A stretch of DNA of 64,000 nt from Paenibacillus sp. LS1 (GTDB lineage Bacteria; Bacillota; Bacilli; Paenibacillales; Paenibacillaceae). The stretch is from NCBI RefSeq assembly GCF_026013365.1, contig NZ_JAPDOE010000008.1, forward strand, positions 1 through 64,000, in the 5' to 3' direction. Below the pieces are notes generated by a model. It worked only from the letters and a program-made list of their open reading frames with translations. It searched no databases and was not told where the DNA came from. Positions 61,556-64,000 of the stretch are shown here, piece after piece. A program made the translations under genes and the position numbers. Position 1 is the first letter of the stretch; every line of letters starts with the position of its first letter.

Positions 61556-63139
61556 TTAATGCATGGACGTTTGGCTCAGGAACAATTGATTAACCCGATT
61601 CAGAAACAGATCATGGGCCAACGAAGTATAACAGGAGTACGGGGAGGAATCTCCTAATTCATAGACTTGATTGGTACGAACCGCCTCCCATTGCTGCCAG
61701 ATTGAATTTTGCATAAGCGACGCTACAGTGTGCGTACGCTCTTCTGCGTGACCACTTGTAAACAGAATGAAGTGTTCAATATCAGACTGAACCAGCTGTT
61801 CCAGTGACATTAATCGGGAATGGGATACGTGGTTTAGGGCTTGGGGTACGGATAACTGCAAATCATCATAGAGTACCGTACCCAGATTACGGTTGCCGTA
61901 GACCCGGAACTGTCCATCCTCGTATTGCGCAACAGCCACAGGACGGTCATCCATGGCATGATGTATGCTGGAGATTTTTCGTTTGATCGATAGTTCATAA
62001 CGTTCCAGCCATTCCTCGGCAGCTGTTATTTTACCCACAGATTGAGCAATGGAATACATCTGTTTACGCCAATCTCCTGCAAAAGATACGGTACAAGTGG
62101 AGGCAATATGCCGGAATAATTCGGCTTTTTTGGGCTCTTCATAATCGGTACCTTCATACCCGATGATCAGTTCCGGGTGTGCGTTCATTAATAGTTCCAG
62201 ATCAGGCTGATCACTGCCCACTTGAATCACATTTTTGAATTCATATGATGTTCTATGAGCCGGATTAATCAGTGCCGCATAAGGCTCAATACCAAGGGCA
62301 AGCAGATGTCCCGTATATGGATGGGCAAGTGAAGCGATACGTGTTACGGAGCGATGCTTTTTAATATAGACCATGGGAGATAATCCGGTGGTTGCTTTGA
62401 ATTTTCGGCTGAAATAGAATTCATCCTCATACCCGACCTGGTGGGCTGTTTGTTTGATGGTGTTGTCCGAGGCAAGCAGCAGATCACCTGCTTCCCGGAT
62501 ACGTACGGCGTTCAAATATTCGATCGGGCCTTGTCCAAACATTTTCTTGAACAATCTGGAATAACGGGTGACACTCAATCCAGCTAGTTCAGCCAGTTTT
62601 TCGCGTGTGAAGTTCTCCTGATAATGTGTATTGATATATTTTTGGCTCTGCCTTACCCCTTCAATCGCGGTAGCTTCCTGGGATTTTTGCTTCTTTTGCT
62701 TCAATAGGAGAAGACACAGTTCCTGAAAGAGGATCTGACGTGCCATTCCAGCCCACGGATCTTCCTTTTGCTCACCTTCATGGATTTGAATGGCGAGAAC
62801 GGGAGCTGAGGGAACAACAGCGGCAATGAATTCAAGATGTGGATCAATAACTCGCTGCATGTTGCCATCCAGTTCTTCGTTGTAGACATTGTAGGTTAAG
62901 GTGACACATTCAAAATTATGCTGTACCTCGGTAGCTGCGATACAGGTGTGAGAAGGCGGGACGGAAAGGACTTGAGGGGCGCATAGGGAGATGATTTTGT
63001 CTTCGACTTTGACAGTTAAGCTCCCTTTGATCACCACAAGCAGCGTATGATGTGGACGGGATGGAAAGGACACTTGTTCTGCATTGTTGTCGACACGCCG
63101 GGCGTCAATGAGCCTATATAAAAGATTCGTGAGTTTCAT
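61556..63139 (-). CDS. AraC-family regulator fused to a siderophore-binding domain (second copy)
   Basis: A 527-residue protein with the same design as the gene at 3135: N-terminal cupin-like part (about 1-110), AraC helix-turn-helix pair (about 162-262, with EFYFSRKFKATTGLSPMVYI) and a C-terminal binding-protein domain (about 265-527, with YTGHLLALGIEPYAALINPA and ELLMNAHPELIIGYE). It should sense an iron-loaded siderophore in the cytoplasm and activate the lipoprotein/nitroreductase genes downstream. The two copies clearly share ancestry but differ throughout, so they probably respond to different siderophores. No Fur box was seen directly upstream of this one. Confidence 0.93.
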   Translation of the reverse strand: MKLTNLLYRLIDARRVDNNAEQVSFPSRPHHTLLVVIKGSLTVKVEDKIISLCAPQVLSVPPSHTCIAATEVQHNFECVTLTYNVYNEELDGNMQRVIDPHLEFIAAVVPSAPVLAIQIHEGEQKEDPWAGMARQILFQELCLLLLKQKKQKSQEATAIEGVRQSQKYINTHYQENFTREKLAELAGLSVTRYSRLFKKMFGQGPIEYLNAVRIREAGDLLLASDNTIKQTAHQVGYEDEFYFSRKFKATTGLSPMVYIKKHRSVTRIASLAHPYTGHLLALGIEPYAALINPAHRTSYEFKNVIQVGSDQPDLELLMNAHPELIIGYEGTDYEEPKKAELFRHIASTCTVSFAGDWRKQMYSIAQSVGKITAAEEWLERYELSIKRKISSIHHAMDDRPVAVAQYEDGQFRVYGNRNLGTVLYDDLQLSVPQALNHVSHSRLMSLEQLVQSDIEHFILFTSGHAEERTHTVASLMQNSIWQQWEAVRTNQVYELGDSSPYSCYTSLAHDLFLNRVNQLFLSQTSMH

Positions 63140-63202
63140 CTGATCTTCTCCTGACTGCTATGAATGTACATACTATACTGCTGCTTATAAAAGTTATCTA
63201 TA

Positions 63203-64000
63203 TCAAAACGTAATGCACTTCTGGTTCAGCAGCTTCATGAATTGATCCAGCGCACTGCTGACATACCGATCCTCACCGCGGACAAAGGTTGTCGTGGTAT
63301 GAGTATAGCGATCAGCCAGATCAAATACGGAGAATTCATCCGGTTTCTTGTGAATAACGTTGCACGGCATAATGGTAAAAGCAATTCCAGACTCCACACA
63401 GCTGAGCAGGTTTTCCATCGTACTCACTTCGATGATATTACGTGCGGACAGTCCCTCTTCCTGCAAAAATTCTTCGGTCATTTCACGATACGGACAGCCC
63501 TCGGGGAAAACAACCCACGAAACTTGGCACAGACTTTCGGGTGGTGTATCCATCCGCTTGGAGATGATATGAACCGTGTCTTGCATCTCATATTCCACCT
63601 TCAGACCTTCTTTCACGCAAGCACCACTGATAAAAGCACCATCAATCTCATAGTCCTGTATTTTCTTGCGCAGTACTTTGGGTGAAGTGGCGTTGACGAG
63701 TGAGATGGACACCTTCGGGTAGGTTATTTGATATTCATTCAGGATCTCCATAAAGCGGCTGGATGCCGCCGTTTCCACAATGCCGATTTTCAGCGTGCCA
63801 GAAGGTTCCCCGGGATCGGTCATATCCTGCTTCAGATCGTGCAAAAGGTTGTGAATGCGCGTGGCGTACTCAATAAATTGTTCTCCTTTGGAGGTCAGCA
63901 CAACGCCTTTGGGAAATCGATTAAACAGCTGTATCTGATATTCCTGCTCCAGTTTTTTGATGCGTGTAGTGACATTGGATTGCGCGTAATTCAGTTCTTT
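63203..64000 (-). CDS. LysR-family transcriptional regulator (5' end cut by window edge)
   Basis: The reading frame runs off the window, giving 265 residues without the true start. The visible N-terminal part is the end of the LysR helix-turn-helix (ELNYAQSNVTTRIKKLEQEY, then LFNRFPKGVVLTSKG). The effector domain follows (GTLKIGIVETAASSRFMEIL, then SGIAFTIMPCNVI). About 25-30 residues are missing. It precedes the AraC/siderophore regulator on the same strand, 63 bases away, but a functional link is not shown. Confidence 0.92.
   Translation of the reverse strand, partial: KELNYAQSNVTTRIKKLEQEYQIQLFNRFPKGVVLTSKGEQFIEYATRIHNLLHDLKQDMTDPGEPSGTLKIGIVETAASSRFMEILNEYQITYPKVSISLVNATSPKVLRKKIQDYEIDGAFISGACVKEGLKVEYEMQDTVHIISKRMDTPPESLCQVSWVVFPEGCPYREMTEEFLQEEGLSARNIIEVSTMENLLSCVESGIAFTIMPCNVIHKKPDEFSVFDLADRYTHTTTTFVRGEDRYVSSALDQFMKLLNQKCITF

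Overview
The window reads as chromosome of a Paenibacillus-like, motile, spore-forming Firmicute. The evidence is: strong AGGAGG-type ribosome sites, Gram-positive lipoproteins, copper-amine-oxidase-type stalk domains on secreted hydrolases, a Bacillus-type Fnr with a C-terminal cysteine cluster, a CdaS-type diadenylate cyclase, three chemoreceptors, and roughly 50% G+C. The genus is an inference from gene content.

Layout. 1-1030 is a ten-tRNA cluster (Asp, Thr, His, Gln, Lys, Leu, Gly, Arg, Pro, Gly) with a terminator. 1.2-4.9 kb holds an SDR-like protein and a first iron module: a lipoprotein and an AraC regulator fused to a siderophore-binding domain, each behind a Fur box. 5.2-12.8 kb holds a secreted CYTH-like protein and a LysR regulator divergent from an ABC importer whose last gene is a full beta-CASP metallo-nuclease-like protein.

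12.9-29.3 kb is a cell-wall recycling region. It has a GerMN-like lipoprotein and an N-acetylmuramoyl-L-alanine amidase, then AnmK, an RpiR/MurR-type regulator, MurQ, a MurK-type kinase, a sugar ABC importer, a membrane protein, NamZ, NagZ and a secreted serine hydrolase. NamZ and NagZ would release MurNAc and GlcNAc from wall fragments, the ABC importer would bring them in, MurK and AnmK would phosphorylate them, and MurQ would cleave MurNAc-6-P. Related inverted repeats at the AnmK promoter and in the divergent MurK/importer promoter region suggest control by the local regulator.

29.5-36.7 kb holds two chemoreceptors, a DUF2087/GIY-YIG fusion protein and AzlCD. 36.8-42.8 kb is a uronic-acid polysaccharide cluster (SGNH esterase, heparinase II/III family, an unrecognised 652-residue protein, GH88) preceded by a perfect cre site. 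43.1-48.2 kb holds a methyltransferase, a nine-repeat Big_2 protein, paired short chromate transporters and their Lrp-type regulator. 48.4-51.9 kb is a redox/nitrate-type regulatory cluster: kinase, response regulator, GAF protein and Fnr with a perfect Fnr box.

52-59.5 kb includes a 51-codon gene under a perfect Fur box, a secreted OB-fold protein, CdaS, leucine dehydrogenase and a third chemoreceptor. 59.8-64 kb is a second iron module (AraC-binding-domain fusion, Fur box, lipoprotein, nitroreductase) and a LysR gene cut by the window edge. Two dispersed-repeat families lie in gaps: a hairpin element at 4.9 and 33.1 kb, and a different palindromic element at 59.6 kb.
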